Positions 1 through 12,423 of a stretch of DNA of 64,000 nt are shown here, in pieces; position 1 is the stretch's first letter, and the number at the start of each line of letters is the position of its first letter. The translations under genes and the position numbers were made by a program. Source of the stretch: Limnoperna fortunei (lineage: Eukaryota > Mollusca > Bivalvia > Mytilida > Modiolidae); contig OX104117.1 of the NCBI GenBank assembly GCA_944474755.1, positions 39,201,222 through 39,265,221 on the forward strand, given 5' to 3'. Below the pieces are notes generated by a model, which did no database searches, was not told where the DNA came from, and saw only the letters and a program-made list of their open reading frames with translations.

Positions 1-1710
1 ACACATCGAATAAAGACTAGGTGAACTAAAACAGCGGCTACACGATGGTTAAGTTTCAGTAGAAGAATTTGCTGATGCTGCCTCCTTCTTGTTGCATCTT
101 GGTTAGGGTATTGACATTTCAATTTATATTGTATCTGTTATTTATGAAATTTAATAAAAGTATGTATAAATATACTGTTTTTATCTAATCTTTATTTGAG
201 ATAGCAAAAATTTACAAGACCAAAAAATATTGAAATAAAAAAATATGTTTATTATTATAAAACAAAACCCTTAAAATGGATTTTACCTATAAAACCCTGT
301 AACACTAATTAACGAATTGTTTATAGGAGGGATTAAAATGTTTATACAACATTTCAATGTATGCCAACATTTTGTTACCTTTTTAAACCAAATATTTAAA
401 ATGTTGGCATAGGTAGAATGAACCCTGTAAAGATGAGGTTCTGATTGGTTTACTGTGTACCTAGCGAAACTAAAACTTTACTTATTTTTCCAAAATATTC
501 TTGTTATAAATGAATTGCCTTTGCGATTTATTTGTTAGTTTATTTAATATATGAAATGTTTCATAATAAACTAGCTAGTGGTTATATAACATATTTTTCA
601 TTAATTATGTATTTAATGTGTTGTACATACGCAACTTTTTTTTATTCTTTTGAATCTGATTGGTTGTTTGTAGGTATTGAATTTTGTCTCAAGTCCTAAC
701 GTGGCGTAAAAAGTTTGTCCTACTTTCGAGACATTTAACCTGGTGCTAACGACTTTCCTAGTTTTTCAGATTACCTATATCAAGATCTTATTCATCGTTG
801 ATAATTTATAGATGTAACTCGTTATTTTTCTCAAGATTTACGATGTTTTATTTTTTTTATATTATTACAAAATTTAGTTTAAATTACATCATAACAATCC
901 TCCCTGTTTAGTTTAGTTTTGGTTGTCTTACTTTTCTTAGCTTGTCCTATATTGAATTAATTTAAAAGGTAATCATTAATCAAGTACATCTATCATAATA
1001 TTTCATTAATACATAATCAAATACATAATCAAACAGTCAACAATATGAATAAATATAAATAGGAAGATAATGATAGTGACATTTTTTTTACCTGCATATT
1101 CTGATTGTTATAATCCAATATGTATAACCATGATTCATCTAGTTTACTTTATAGACATCAATGTAATTGTCTTTTGTATTATTTGGTTTTGGTTGAATAT
1201 ATCTCAGAGATTTTTTTGTCAAATTATTACACAACAAGAATTTGCAGGTGTACAATGATATACACAATGTAACTATACATATATGTTTTCTTGTTTTTCT
1301 TTTTTTATGTTGATGTTAATTAAATGATAAACAGACATTTTAATTAGTTATTAATAAGAAATAACAAATAATAGATCATATAAACACAGAATGACATATG
1401 TAATCCAACATTAATCCAACTGCACTATCGGAGATAAATTTCTTTCATTCGCATTTATATACAATTTTAAAATACATAGCAATCGCACTATTTCGTTTTC
1501 CTTAATTTCCACATACATGACATAACTATGTATGAACGTTCACATGAATTTGATATGGCACTTTCAATGTTTCTCATATACGTTCCCGCATCAAACGTTG
1601 TTATATCGACGCAAATGTTATTGTCTGATTGTACAACATTTATCTCCTAATTGATGTTGATTCGCAATAATTAATTCCTCATGGCAAATATTCAAATTCT
1701 GATTTTTTTT
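1..1710. other. AT-rich gene-free left flank
   Basis: No coding region is convincing here. A perfect 14-bp inverted repeat (arms 360-373 and 398-411) could form a hairpin. About 424-545 resembles parts of the tandem unit further right (5838-5965 and 9655-9780), so it is a detached, diverged piece of that repeat. The rest is low-complexity AT-rich DNA in which I see nothing else. Confidence 0.5.
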
Positions 1711-2124
1711 ATGCCCCCGCGACGACATGTCGGGGGGCATTAAGTTTTACTTATGTCCGTCCGTCCGCCCGTCCGTACGTCCGAACAAATTTCCGTCAAG
1801 CTTTTCTCAGAAACCGTACATGAGAACAATTTTAAATTTGGCAGGGTGGTTCAGTATCACAAGTTGTACGTCCTAAGCGAATTTCAGACCTGTCGGACAA
1901 CTACTTCCTGTTTGGGACTTCATTTGTACGTAAATACGTCCGTCTGTATGTACAAATTTCCGTCAAGCTTTTCTCAGAAACCGTACATGAGAACAATTTG
2001 AAATTTTGCAGGATTGTTCAGTATCACAAGTTGTATGTCCTAAGCGACTTTCAGACCTGTCGGACAACTACTTCCTGTTTGGGACTTACTTTAGCGGGGG
2101 CATCCGTGTCCCATGGACACATTC
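1711..2124 (+). mobile_element. Tandem-core hairpin element, family C
   Basis: A short non-coding element. It opens with a hairpin at 1711-1740 (ATGCCCCC arm against GGGGGGCAT), then a TCCG-rich stretch, then two copies of a roughly 168-bp monomer (similar stretches begin near 1787 and 1956). A lone arm GCGGGGGCAT follows at 2094-2103, and a closing hairpin GTGTCCCATGGACAC at 2106-2120. The layout matches families A, B and G in this window although the core sequence does not. The short open frames across it are translated repeat, not genes. Confidence 0.65.
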
Positions 2125-3035
2125 TTCAATTTTTTTCCTCTTACAAGTTACTTATGAATAAAGGTTTCTCACGTGCTTAAATATTGTCAATTTTAAAATG
2201 TATGAAAATAAAATATATATATAACTTAACATATTCACAAAGTATTTATAAACTTGAATTTCAATGAGCGATTGGGGAAGTCAGGATCGTCGTCATCGTC
2301 CCCCATTTATGAATACGTCTCATTTTAATGCGCTCTTGGCACACACAATTTGCTCATGTTTTTCTTTTCCACCCACTCTTCTAAATGTTTGTTATCTCTG
2401 TACATTTTTTTAATTTTCTATAAGAAATAGTAAAATCATGTCCGAAATGTAATGGAAGTTTGACTACAATATTTTTTTTTTGCAATGTCTTAATAACCCC
2501 GCGTTAATAATCTGTGAATCAATGGAATGTAATAGTATCTGGTTTGACGTTGAGAGGTGGAATGTTGTTCTAATACTGAAGTTTCAATTTTCAAAAAAGC
2601 AGCTACTTCGACCATGCTCGCTACTGTTGTTCTTGACCACATGGCTAAAATGAAATGCAAATTGTCATTTATTCTCAGTAAGTTGAATGCTTTTAAATCG
2701 AAATCAGAGAGATTCATACAATTTTGTCCGTAATTAATTAGTCCTGGAAGGTCTTCGCGACTGCGATATTTTCATTTAGTTTGGTTGTGTGTTCCTGAAA
2801 GTGACAGATGATTTCCATTCCAGAAAATATAAGGATTTGATTGCGAATTTATTAAAATTTATGATAATCTCTAAATATATATACAAACGTTTAAGTATTG
2901 TGACAACCATATAATATATCTATCCAGCGGATTTCTGAAACATCAGAAATACAGGGTTAATATCAAATTTTTATATATACTTCTACAAATTAAGCCCAAC
3001 ACTGTTTGAATTAGATTTTTAACACTGTCAAATTT
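2125..3035. other. Gene-free AT-rich sequence
   Basis: I see no gene or clear repeat in this stretch. A 75-codon minus-strand open frame at 2490-2717 has no recognisable domain and no splice context. Confidence 0.4.
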
Positions 3036-3039
3036 TTGT

Positions 3040-3105
3040 TTACCCTCAGCGGGATTCGAACTCACACCGTTGTGACACTGTCCCACTAGACTTATATTAT
3101 ATATA
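3040..3105 (-). repeat. tRNA-derived SINE remnant
   Basis: Read on the minus strand, the segment has an A-box-like tract followed by a B-box-like GAGTTCGAATCCC (complement of about 3049-3062), the internal RNA polymerase III promoter of tRNA-type SINEs. No cloverleaf can be folded with confidence, so this is a SINE head rather than a tRNA gene. Confidence 0.45.
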
Positions 3106-3329
3106 ACGATACAAATGACGGTGTTTCTTGTCAACAATTTAGACAAAGACTGACCAACGAATGGCCTTAGTCATTGAATGTCAATATAAATAAATGACGT
3201 GAACAAGTCATAACATATTGATCTTAAACTTTCTCATTCCACTTCACCCAAAATAGTTGCTTCCCAGTCCGCCACCCGCGGACGTGCCTTGCTGTTACTT
3301 GGCTTTGCTCAAATATTTCAACAAGATGT

Positions 3330-3410
3330 ATTCAATATTACCAAGGTGACAAATTCATTACGCCAGACGCGCGTTTCGTCTACTTAAGACTACTAAAATG
3401 CTTAAAGTAT
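3330..3410 (+). repeat. Dispersed mussel-type repeat fragment
   Basis: Contains CGCCAGACGCGCGTTTCGTC followed by an AT-rich tail. I recall this GC-rich motif as very common in mussel genomic sequence. That recollection is the main basis for the call and for the suggested host group. Confidence 0.4.
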
Positions 3411-3605
3411 TTTTTCATTTGGCGATGGAATAATATAAGTCTAGTGGGATCGTGTAAATACACAATACAGGTAGTTCAAAATATTATATAAAAGTCTAAA
3501 GAATGTACCAACCAGTTAGCTTATTAAGTATCGGATCGACAAACATGACGATACAGCATAAACGAAAAAATAATATATAATTCTAGAAGATTATTACACT
3601 TATGT

Positions 3606-3662
3606 CACGTTTGTGAGGGAGTCGCGGGAGTTTACACATTGATAATTTCCTAAAACCCAGTG
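3606..3662 (-). repeat. Inverted copy of the 55-bp motif that closes each tandem unit
   Basis: This stretch is the reverse complement of a motif found twice near the end of each downstream unit (about 6387-6440 and 6468-6527, again about 10200-10255 and 10275-10335). The shared sequence includes GTTTGTGAGGGAGTCGC here and GCGACTCCCTCACAAAC there. The inverted placement could make these the terminal inverted repeats of a larger element bounded by 3606 and about 6527. Confidence 0.55.
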
Positions 3663-4109
3663 TTTAAGCCTTATAATTCTGTGAAATAATCGTTGCGATT
3701 TTAAAAACAGCAAATACCGTTACAAAAAACCCATCTAGACCTCGAAACGTACCTAGGCCGGAAAGCGTAGGGGTATGAAAAACATAGTACCAAATGAATC
3801 GCGGTTCTGTAGATATTGATAGGAAAAAAACTAAATGAAACACTAAATTGTATTTATATAATATTTTATTTGAAATTTCAATCGATGTAATTGGAAATCA
3901 TTGGGGCAGAGAAAACATGATCCCCTCTCCCTGATGATAAAACACTCGTTTTGGCACAATCCATTGACAGCTTCAGAGAACACTGACTCCTGCTGTTCCT
4001 GTACACTTCACTAGTCAAAAAATTAGCTACATATAAATAGTTTTAATCACGTCTTCAAATTTGTTTATTGTTCTTTTCTTTTTCACAAAATTTTGATATT
4101 CTTGATCAA

Positions 4110-4800
4110 TTATTTTCTTAAGTGGCTATTTAACAGATTCCCCTTTTTTTCTTGCATGCGTTGTAAGATTGATAAATCTAACATTGTAGAATGACGTTGA
4201 AATCTTAATTTGAATGCTTCAATTAATGCGGCATAGTTTTCCTTGATCCTTTCGGATATGTCATACCATATTTTTGCATGCCCTTCTAAATGAAGAAAAA
4301 CTTGCCCTCTTGTCATCAGATGATTCATTAAATTGACACCATTGTGTAAATTTTGACAACCATTCATTTACATTTTGTGAACTATTACCTTGAAATGTTT
4401 CTAATTTTAAAACTGAAGACATGTTAACAGAATTAAATAATGATCTATTTAAATTAGTACTATTGTCTTTTGATTTTACAACGATATCTGCCTTTGATAA
4501 TATTGCTATTGTCACTTCGAGCATCGGAATTTGTAACATCTCCTGTATTTATAGAATCATGCGAAAAGGTTTGTTCGTCTTCGGTTTCAAGTGAATTCGT
4601 AGAATTGTTCCAGAACTTTCATGCGGTAATTTAATACGAAGCAATTATTCAGTTGTTTTGACTGGATTAGCTTATAATTGTTTAGCAGGAGTAGATGTTT
4701 TGGTCTCTGGTAATTTGAACGAAATGTCGGACGGATTTGGTTCCGTTGCGGCGAAATTGGATTCCTAACAATCAAATTTGCCAAAGTTTGCACTAAGACG
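4110..4800 (-). pseudogene. LTR-retrotransposon gag relic (copy 1)
   Basis: Minus-strand frames give a Retrotrans_gag-like segment: an N-terminal part with 'LETFQGNSSQNVNEWLSKF', then 'LHLEGHAKIWYD', then an amphipathic helix region and 'LDLSILQRMQEKKG'. This order (target-folding segment, 'L.G.A..W', then 'F' and 'QR...E') is typical of Ty3/mdg4-type Gag capsid cores. The frame shifts between about 4261 and 4367, so it is broken. No protease or reverse transcriptase follows. The upstream part (4587-4793) is a low-complexity N-terminus. Confidence 0.55.
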
Positions 4801-5683
4801 TCTTTTCGGTTGTTCTAGACGTGCTCTGGGTTTTGGAGTGATAGTTCCAGTTTGCGAAAAAGTTGCGGAACAAGCTGATGGTTGTATTAGTTCTTTTGAT
4901 ATATCGTCTTAAGTTACTTTTGATCTTGTAAAGTGCTGATTAGTTCGGAAAAATTTAATGGCGTGGCCACTTTCTTTATTGTATACGAAAGTTGCACCTC
5001 ATTTTATGGCGTTTTAATGGCGATTTTGAATTTTCTGCTCTTAAATTTAGTTCGGTTCTCGCACTATGTGACGAAAATTCGCCCTTATTGTCGATCTGAA
5101 TATAAGGGACGAACTCCCTCATACTCTGTATAGACTATGGGTTCCTTATTGGTGTGAATGCTTATGATGGGATCTAGCTTGGATACGAGAGGAACGGCCA
5201 CTATAAATGAAAATAATATATCACTGGAATGGATGGACAAAGAACGTCAACAGCCGAAAATCTTTATAAAATAATAATAATAATAATCCATACAATAAAT
5301 TTCTACAAAATATAACAAATATTCGTATCCGAAACAAAAACCGCTAAATAACTATTTTTATTTTCCGTAAATTTTTATTCCGTTTATTTTATTTAGTGTA
5401 AACTTTTGAAATTTATACAGATTTTATATTTGCCAAATGCAGATGAAATATTTAGACTATAAAATAAATCTATTTGTATTAAGTTAAATTTTGTTTTATC
5501 CCAATTATCTTATAAATTATATTTTTGATTTATAATTAAATTGGAGTAGGAAATTTAATAATTTAATATATATTATGTTTAAAATAAAATAAAATGTACT
5601 TACCTATAAATGAAAATAATATATCGCTGAAATGAATGCACACAAAGCTTCAACAGCTGAAATCAGCACACCCATCCGGCTCC

Positions 5684-5755
5684 ATCCTCACAAGTCAGGA
5701 TTCTCTGTTTCCACATTGGACACATGTAGACACAGAAACCCTGACTTGTGAGGAT
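5684..5755. repeat. Hairpin with 16-bp arms in tandem unit copy 1
   Basis: ATCCTCACAAGTCAGG at 5684-5699 pairs with its complement at 5740-5755, leaving a roughly 40-nt loop. The same structure recurs in copy 2 at about 9500-9572. Function unknown. Confidence 0.6.
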
Positions 5756-7039
5756 GATCCGGCTCTGTTTGTTTTATAGTCCGGACTGAGTGTCTCTAGC
5801 CTTCAGACTGTTGACTATCTTTGGGCATTCACTCTGTGAAGGTGAGGTTCTGATTGGTTTACTGTATACGGTTACCTAGCAAAACTAAAACTGACTTATT
5901 TTTCCAAATTATTTTTGTTTTTATAATTTTGAATTTCCTTTGCGATTTATTTGTAAGTTTATCACCCCCACACCCGTAAATTGCCAGGGAACAAAAAAAC
6001 CACTGTAAGATACATACTTCGAATTTAAAACAAAACAGACTAAGGAGAAACATGCTAATTAAATTCTTATGGAAATTCACTAATTTATTAAAAGGTAAAG
6101 TATCTATTCTACCGAAACCCTCACATCCTCCTCAATCCAGACTGAAAGAAAAATTGTTTAATATCATTTATTTTAAAATATTTCAAATATTTAAACTATA
6201 TTCTTATATTTTACAACATACGTGTTATACTGCGAATTATTTATATCCAATTCCCATCTTCCCCAACCCAACACATTTTTTTTTAAATCATTGGGTTCTT
6301 AATAACATCGAACACTAATGAGTCGCTAATAAACGTTACGGGGACGTTGTAAATAATTATGTTCGTTAAAGTTTATTATAGGATTAAACACTGGGTTTTA
6401 GGAAATTATCAATGTGTAAACTCCGGCGACTCCCTCACAAACTTGACATTATATATAAAGTCCTTCGAACACTGGGTTTTGGGAAATTATCAATGTGTAA
6501 ACTCCGGCGACTCCCTCACAAACTAAATTAAGCCTTATAATTCTGTGAAATAATCGTTGCGATTTTAAAAACAGCAAAAACAGTTACAAAAACCAATCTA
6601 GACCTCAAAACGTACCAAGGCCGGAAAGCGTAGGGGTATGCAAAACATAGTACCAAATGAATCGCGGTTCTGTAGATATTGATAGGAAAAAAAACTAAAT
6701 GAAACATTTAATTGTATTTATATTATATTATATTTGAAATCTCCATCGATTTAATTGGAAATCATTGGGGCAGAGAAAACATGGTCCCCTCTCCCTGACG
6801 ATGCAATAGGAGGACGCCATCTTGTTTACATTGGATACTGAAAGAGGTCCGCTCAGAGGAAATATCGATATATAAATTTTCTTGGAAGACGTCATTTAAG
6901 TGTTTTTATCCAATCAAAGCACTTAATATAAATAAATTACAGCATGAATAGAATTATTGTAACGTAAAAAGCATGTTGAATTAACGTTATGTTTTCTGTG
7001 ATTTAACATCTTTAACAATTGTCATACAAACGTTGCATA

Positions 7040-7800
7040 ACAGTCCCAGAGTGATTGTGATAAACTCCAAGTGGACTTAGATGCAGCAGCCAGATGGGCA
7101 GAAGAGTGGTTGATGGCCTTCCATCCGGACAAGTGACGGTTCTCTCTGTCACAAAAAAGAAACGACCATTTAAAAAGAATTACATTTTACATAATCATAT
7201 TCTCGAATCAGTCTCCTCTGCAAAATATTAAGGCATCACAGTACAATCTAACTTAAAATGGGACAAGCACATCAATGAAGTAACATCAAACGGGAACAAA
7301 GCACTAGGATTTTTAAAACGAAACCTCACAACATCAAGCCAACATATCAAAACACTGGCATACCAAGCATTCGTCAGGCCCAAACTTGAAAATTCTTGTT
7401 CAGTTTGGGACCCTCATACATCAGAAGCTTCATCTAAAATTGAAATGATACAACGAAGAGCTGCTCGATATATTTGTAATAGGTACTATAACACCAGTAG
7501 CGTCTCAGACATGTTCAACGCTCATAATCTTCCACCACTTTCTCAACGCCGATTACGCACAAGATCGGTAATGATGTACAAAATCACCTACCATTTTGTT
7601 GCTATTCCTTCTGAAGTCTTAAATTTGGCAGACTCAAGAACCAGGAAAAACCACCAACTCACTTACAGGCATATCTACACAACAAAAACTTCATACCAGC
7701 ATTCATTTTTTCCCTACACAATACCGCAGCGGAACCAACTCCCGGCTGCACTCGTTTTAGCACCATCCATTGACAGCTTCAGAGAACACTGACTCCTGCT
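7040..7800 (+). pseudogene. Non-LTR retrotransposon (LINE) reverse-transcriptase 3' end, copy in unit 2
   Basis: Translation in shifting frames gives the C-terminal part of a jockey/CR1-type polyprotein. First comes 'LDAAARWAEEWLMAFHPDK', then a segment ending 'ENSCSVWDPHT', then an open stretch at 7445-7792 with 'IQRRAARYICNRYY', 'LPPLSQRRLRTRSVMMYKI' and 'SFFPYTIPQRNQLP'. Stops and frameshifts separate these blocks, and neither endonuclease nor RT catalytic motif is present. A dead 3' fragment carried along in the tandem unit. Confidence 0.65.
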
Positions 7801-8067
7801 GTTCTCTGTACACTTCACTAGTCAAAAAAATTAGCTACATGTAAATAGTTTTATTCACGTCTTCAAATTTGTTTATTGTTCTTTTCTTTTTCACAAAATT
7901 TTGATATTCTTGATCAATTATTTTCTTATGTAGCTATTAACAGATTCCCCCTTTTCTTGCATGCATTGTAAGATTGATAAATCTAACATTGTAGAATGAC
8001 GTTGAAATCTTAATTTGAATGCTTCAATTAATGCGGCATAGTTTTCCTTGATCCTTTCGGATATCTG

Positions 8068-8735
8068 TCATACCATATTTTTGCATGACCTTCTAAATGA
8101 AGAAAAACTTGTCCTCTTATCATCAGATGATTCATTAAATTGACACCATTGTGTAAATTTTGACAACCATTCATTTACATTTTGTGAACTATTACCTTGA
8201 AATGTTTCAAATTTTAAAACTGAAGACATGTTAACAGAATTAAATAATGATCTATTTAAATTAGTACTATTGTCTTTTGATTTTACAACGATATCTGCCT
8301 TTAATAATATTGCTATTGTCACTTTGAGCATCGGAATTTGTTACATCTCCTGTATTTATAGAATCATGCGAAAAGGTTTGTCGTTTTTGGTTTCAAGTGA
8401 ATTTCGTAGAATTGTTCCAGAACTTTCATGCGGTAATTTAATACGAAGCAATTATTCAGTTGTTTTGACTGGATTAGCTTATAATTGTTGAGCAGGAGTA
8501 GATGTTTTGGTCTCTGGTAATTTGAACGAAATGTCGGACGGATTTGGTTCCGTTCGGGCGAAATTGGATTTCGGCTGGCCTAACAATGGAAATTTGCCAA
8601 AGTTTGCACTAAGACGTCTTTTCGGTTGTTCTAGAGGTGCTCTGGTTTTTGGAGTGATAGTTCCAGTTTGCGAAAAAGTTGCGGAACAAGCTGATGGTTG
8701 TATTAGTTCTTTTGATATATCGTCTTAAGTTACTT
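8068..8735 (-). pseudogene. LTR-retrotransposon gag relic (copy 2)
   Basis: Near-identical duplicate of the relic at 4110-4800 within unit 2, again with 'FETFQGNSSQNVNEWLSKF' on the minus strand and a frame break after it. Upstream minus-strand sequence to about 8735 encodes a Pro/Thr-rich N-terminal region. Confidence 0.55.
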
Positions 8736-10849
8736 TTGATCTTGTAAAGTGCTGATTAGTTCGGAAAAATTTAATGGCGTGGCAAATTTCTTCATTGTAT
8801 ACGAAAGTTGCACCTCATTTTATGGCGTTTTAATGGCGATTTTGAATTTTCTGCTCTTAAATTTATTTCGGTTCTCGCACTATGTGACGAAGATTCGCCC
8901 TTATTGTCGATCTGAATATAAGGGACGAACTCCCTCATACTCTGTATAGACTATGTGTTCCTTATTGGTGTGTATGCTTATGGTGGGGTCTAGCTTGGAT
9001 ACGAGAGGAACGGCCACTATAAATGAAAATAATATATAACTGGAATAGATGGACACAACTTCAACAGCCGAAAATCTTTATAAAATAATAATAATAATAA
9101 TAATCCATACAATAAATTTCTACAAAATATAACAAATATTCGTATCCGAAACATAAACCGGTAATAACTATTTTTATTTTCCCGTAAATTTTTTTCCGTT
9201 TATTTTATTTACTTTAATCTTTTTAAATTTATACAGATTTTATATTTGCCAAATGCAGATGAAATATTTAGACTATAAAATAAATCTATTTTTATTAAGT
9301 TAAATTTTGTTTTATCCCAATTATCTTATAAATTATATTTTAGTTTTATAATTAAATTGGATTAGGAAATTTAATAATTTAATATATATTATATTTAAAA
9401 TAAAATAAAATGTACTTATCTAAAAAATGAAAATAATATATCGCTGAAATGAATGCACACAAAGCTTCAACAGCTGAAATCAGCACACCCATCCGGCTCC
9501 ATCCTCACAAGTCAGGATTTCTGTTTCCACATTTGACACATGTAGACACAGAAACCCTGACTTGTGAGGATGATCCGGCTCTGTTTGTTTTATAGTCCGG
9601 ACTGAGTGTCTCTAGCCTTCAGACTGTTGACTATCTTTGGGCATTCACTCTGTGAAGGTGATGTTCTGATTGGTTTACTGTATACGGTTACCTAGCAAAA
9701 CTAAAACTGACTTATTTTTCCAAATTATTTTTGTTTTTATAATTTTGAATTTCCTTTGCGATTTATTTGTAAGTTTATCACCCCCACACCCGTAAATTGC
9801 CAGGGAACAAAAAAACCACTGTAAGATACATACTTCGAATTTAAAGCAAAACAGACTAAGGAGGAACATGCTAATTAAATTCTTATGGAAATTCACTAAT
9901 TTATTAAAAGGTAAAGTATCTATTCTACCGAAACCCTCACATCCTCCTCAATCCAGACTGAAAGAAAAATTGTTTAATATCATTTATTTTAAAATATTTC
10001 AAATATTTAAACTATATTCTTATATTTTACAACATAAGTGTTATACTGTGAATTATTTATATCCAATTCCCATCTTCCCCAACCCAACACATTTTTTTTA
10101 AATCATTGGGTTCTTAATAACATCGAACACTAATGAGTCGCTAATAAACTTTACGGGGACGTTGTAAATAATTATGTTCGTTAAAGTTTATTATAGGATT
10201 AAACACTGAGTTTTAGGAAATTATCAATGTGTAAACTCCGGCGACTCCCTCACAAACTTGACATAAAGTCCTTCGAACACTGGGTTTTGGGAAATTATCA
10301 ATGTGTAAACTCCGGCGACTCCCTCACAAACTAAATTAAGTCTTATAATTCTGTGAAATAATCGTTGCGATTTTAAAAACAGCAAAAACAGTTACAAAAA
10401 CCAATCTAGACCTCAAAACGTACCAAGGCCGGAAAGCGTAGGGGAATGCAAAACATAGTACCAAATGAATCGCGGTTCTGTAGATATTGATAGGAAAAAA
10501 ACTAAATGAAACACTTAATTGTATTTATATTATATTTTATTTGAAATCTCAATCGATTTAATTGGAAATCATTTGGGCAGAAAAAACATGGTCCCCTCTC
10601 CCTGACGATGCGATAGGAGGACGCCATCTTGTTTACATTGGATACTGAAAGAGGTCCGCTCAGAGGAAATATCGATATATAAATTATCTGGGAAGACGCA
10701 TTTAAGTGTTTTTATCCAATCAAAGCACTTAATATAAATAAATTACAGCATGAATATAATTATTGTAACGTAAAAAGCATGTTGAATTGACGTTATGTTT
10801 TACGTGATTTAACGTCTTTAACAATTGTTATACAAACGTTGCATAACAG

Positions 10850-11610
10850 TCCCAGAGTGATTGTGATAAACTCCAAGTGGACTTAGATGCAGCAGCCAGA
10901 TGGGCAGAAGAGTGGTTGATGGCCTTCCATCCGGACAAGTGACGGTTCTCTCTGTCACAAAAAAGAAACGACCATATTTAAAAAGAATTACATTTTACAT
11001 AATCATATTCGCGAATCCGAGTCTCCTCTGCAAAAATATTAAGGCATCACAGTACAATCTAACTTAAAATGGGACAAGCACATCAATGAAGTAACATCAA
11101 ACGGGAACAAAGCACTAGGATTTTTAAAACGAAACCTCAAAACATCAAGCCAACATATCAAAACACTGGCATACCAAGCCTTCGTCAAGCCCAAACTTGA
11201 AAATTCTTGTTCAGTTTGGGACCCTCATACATCAGAAGCTTCATCTAAAATTGAAATGATACAACGAAGAGCTGCTCGATATATTTGTAATAGGTACTAT
11301 AACACCAGTAGCGTCTCAGACATGCTCAACGCTCTTAATCTTCCACCACTTTCTCAACGCCGATAATACGCACAAGATCGGTAATGATGTACAAAATCAC
11401 CTACCATTTTGTTGCTATTCCTTCTGAAGTCTTAATTTTGGCAGACCCAAGAACCAAGTAAAACCACCAACTCACTTACAGGCATATCTACACAACAAAA
11501 ACTTCATACCAGCATTCATTTTTTTCACTACACAATACCGCAGCGGAACCAACTCCCGGCTACACTCGTTTTAGCACCATCCATTGACAGCTTCAGAGAA
11601 CACTGACTCC
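10850..11610 (+). pseudogene. LINE reverse-transcriptase 3' end, copy in unit 3
   Basis: Same block as 7040-7800 with extra damage, for example a small insertion near 11365 that shifts the frame within the 'LSQRR' region. Its downstream boundary near 11745 is where similarity to unit 2 ends. Confidence 0.6.
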
Positions 11611-11745
11611 TGCTGTTCTCTGTACACTTCACTAGTCAAAAAAATTAGCTACGTGTAAATGGTTTTGATCACGTCTTCAAATTTGTTTATTGTTATTTTC
11701 TTTTTCACAAAATTTTGATATTCTTGATCAATTAATTTCTTTAAA

Positions 11746-12373
11746 ATTTATGTAAATATATTTAATTATTGGTCCGCGCATGCGACAGTATGTAATCATC
11801 AGTGCTGATGGTATACTGTATACCTCAAGAAGAAGAAGAAGTTGCTATTTTTGACGTTTTAACAACGTCAGTTAACGTGTATTCCCGTCGTAAATATTGT
11901 ATTGTGGGATTACGTTTTTATTTTAAAGGGAATGTCAATGGTATATTTGTGTTTTAATAACTTTCTAGATTCCGCACAGCACGTGTAAACAGACACATTA
12001 ATCGATATTTAATAAAGAAAAAATAAAGACAGTCTATACTAGAGACATGTATAATTATGTGTCTCTATACTATGTAGACTGTCCCTTTGAAAAAAAACGA
12101 AAAATAGAATAGACTATAAAATTAACATTGTTTCACTTTTGTGTCCATTTATGAAACAAGATACATGCAAACCGATTATTATCTTTAAAAAAGCCTTTAG
12201 CCAAGCTAAGGACTTAAGTAAAATACTGATATACCTCACAGAGCATATAATGCCAAAAATCTTTGTACTTTTAATAAAGTCTTTACTGCGCATGTCTCCA
12301 CATCAATTTATGATTGTTTATTTCCGGTAACTACTGTTCTGCACAATATTTTCGTGTCTGTGCACTATAAAAC
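11746..12373 (+). promoter_or_regulatory. Upstream flank of PICK1; candidate promoter region
   Basis: Gene-free sequence before the first PICK1 coding exon. It contains an imperfect palindrome built from TGACG half-sites (TGACGTTTTAACAACGTCA, 11852-11870), which resembles paired CREB/ATF-type half-sites, and an imperfect hairpin at about 12028-12083. No transcription start can be fixed from sequence, so promoter activity is inferred from position only. Confidence 0.3.
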
Positions 12374-12423
12374 ATGTATTATGATCAAGGTGGCATGGAA
12401 TATGAGCTCGAAGAGGACAAATT
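12374..12423 (+). CDS. PICK1: PICK1 alternative first coding exon 1a
   Basis: ATG at 12374 encodes a 16-residue acidic N-terminus ending 'MEYELEEDKL', followed by GTAAGA. It leaves two bases that join the first G of exon 2 to complete Leu, giving 'EEDKLGMTVTSG'. The end closely matches the vertebrate PICK1 N-terminus ('EEDKLG'), so this is probably the ancestral form. Transcript evidence cannot be seen here. Confidence 0.75.

Larger units (their letters stand above)
3663..11745. repeat. Tandem triplication of a ~3.8 kb composite unit
   Basis: Three head-to-tail copies: about 3663-6530, 6531-10337 and 10338-11745. Copy 1 lacks roughly 0.95 kb (the LINE part, equivalent to about 6810-7755). 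Copy 2 is complete at about 3807 bp. Copy 3 is truncated just after the LINE segment. Copies 1 and 2 are nearly identical over kilobases, including small AT-rich open frames, so the duplication is fairly recent. Each unit holds a minus-strand gag relic, a 16-bp-arm hairpin and, where retained, a plus-strand LINE 3' end. Confidence 0.75.

Noticed and set aside
5859..10101. Pairs of identical 70-90 codon frames at 5859/9675 and 6052/9868
   Set aside because: Preserved only because the 3.8-kb unit was duplicated recently; AT-rich, no domains, and they overlap on opposite strands.
12139..12330. 63-codon frame upstream of PICK1 as a gene
   Set aside because: No domain, no splice context, and AT-rich composition like the surroundings.
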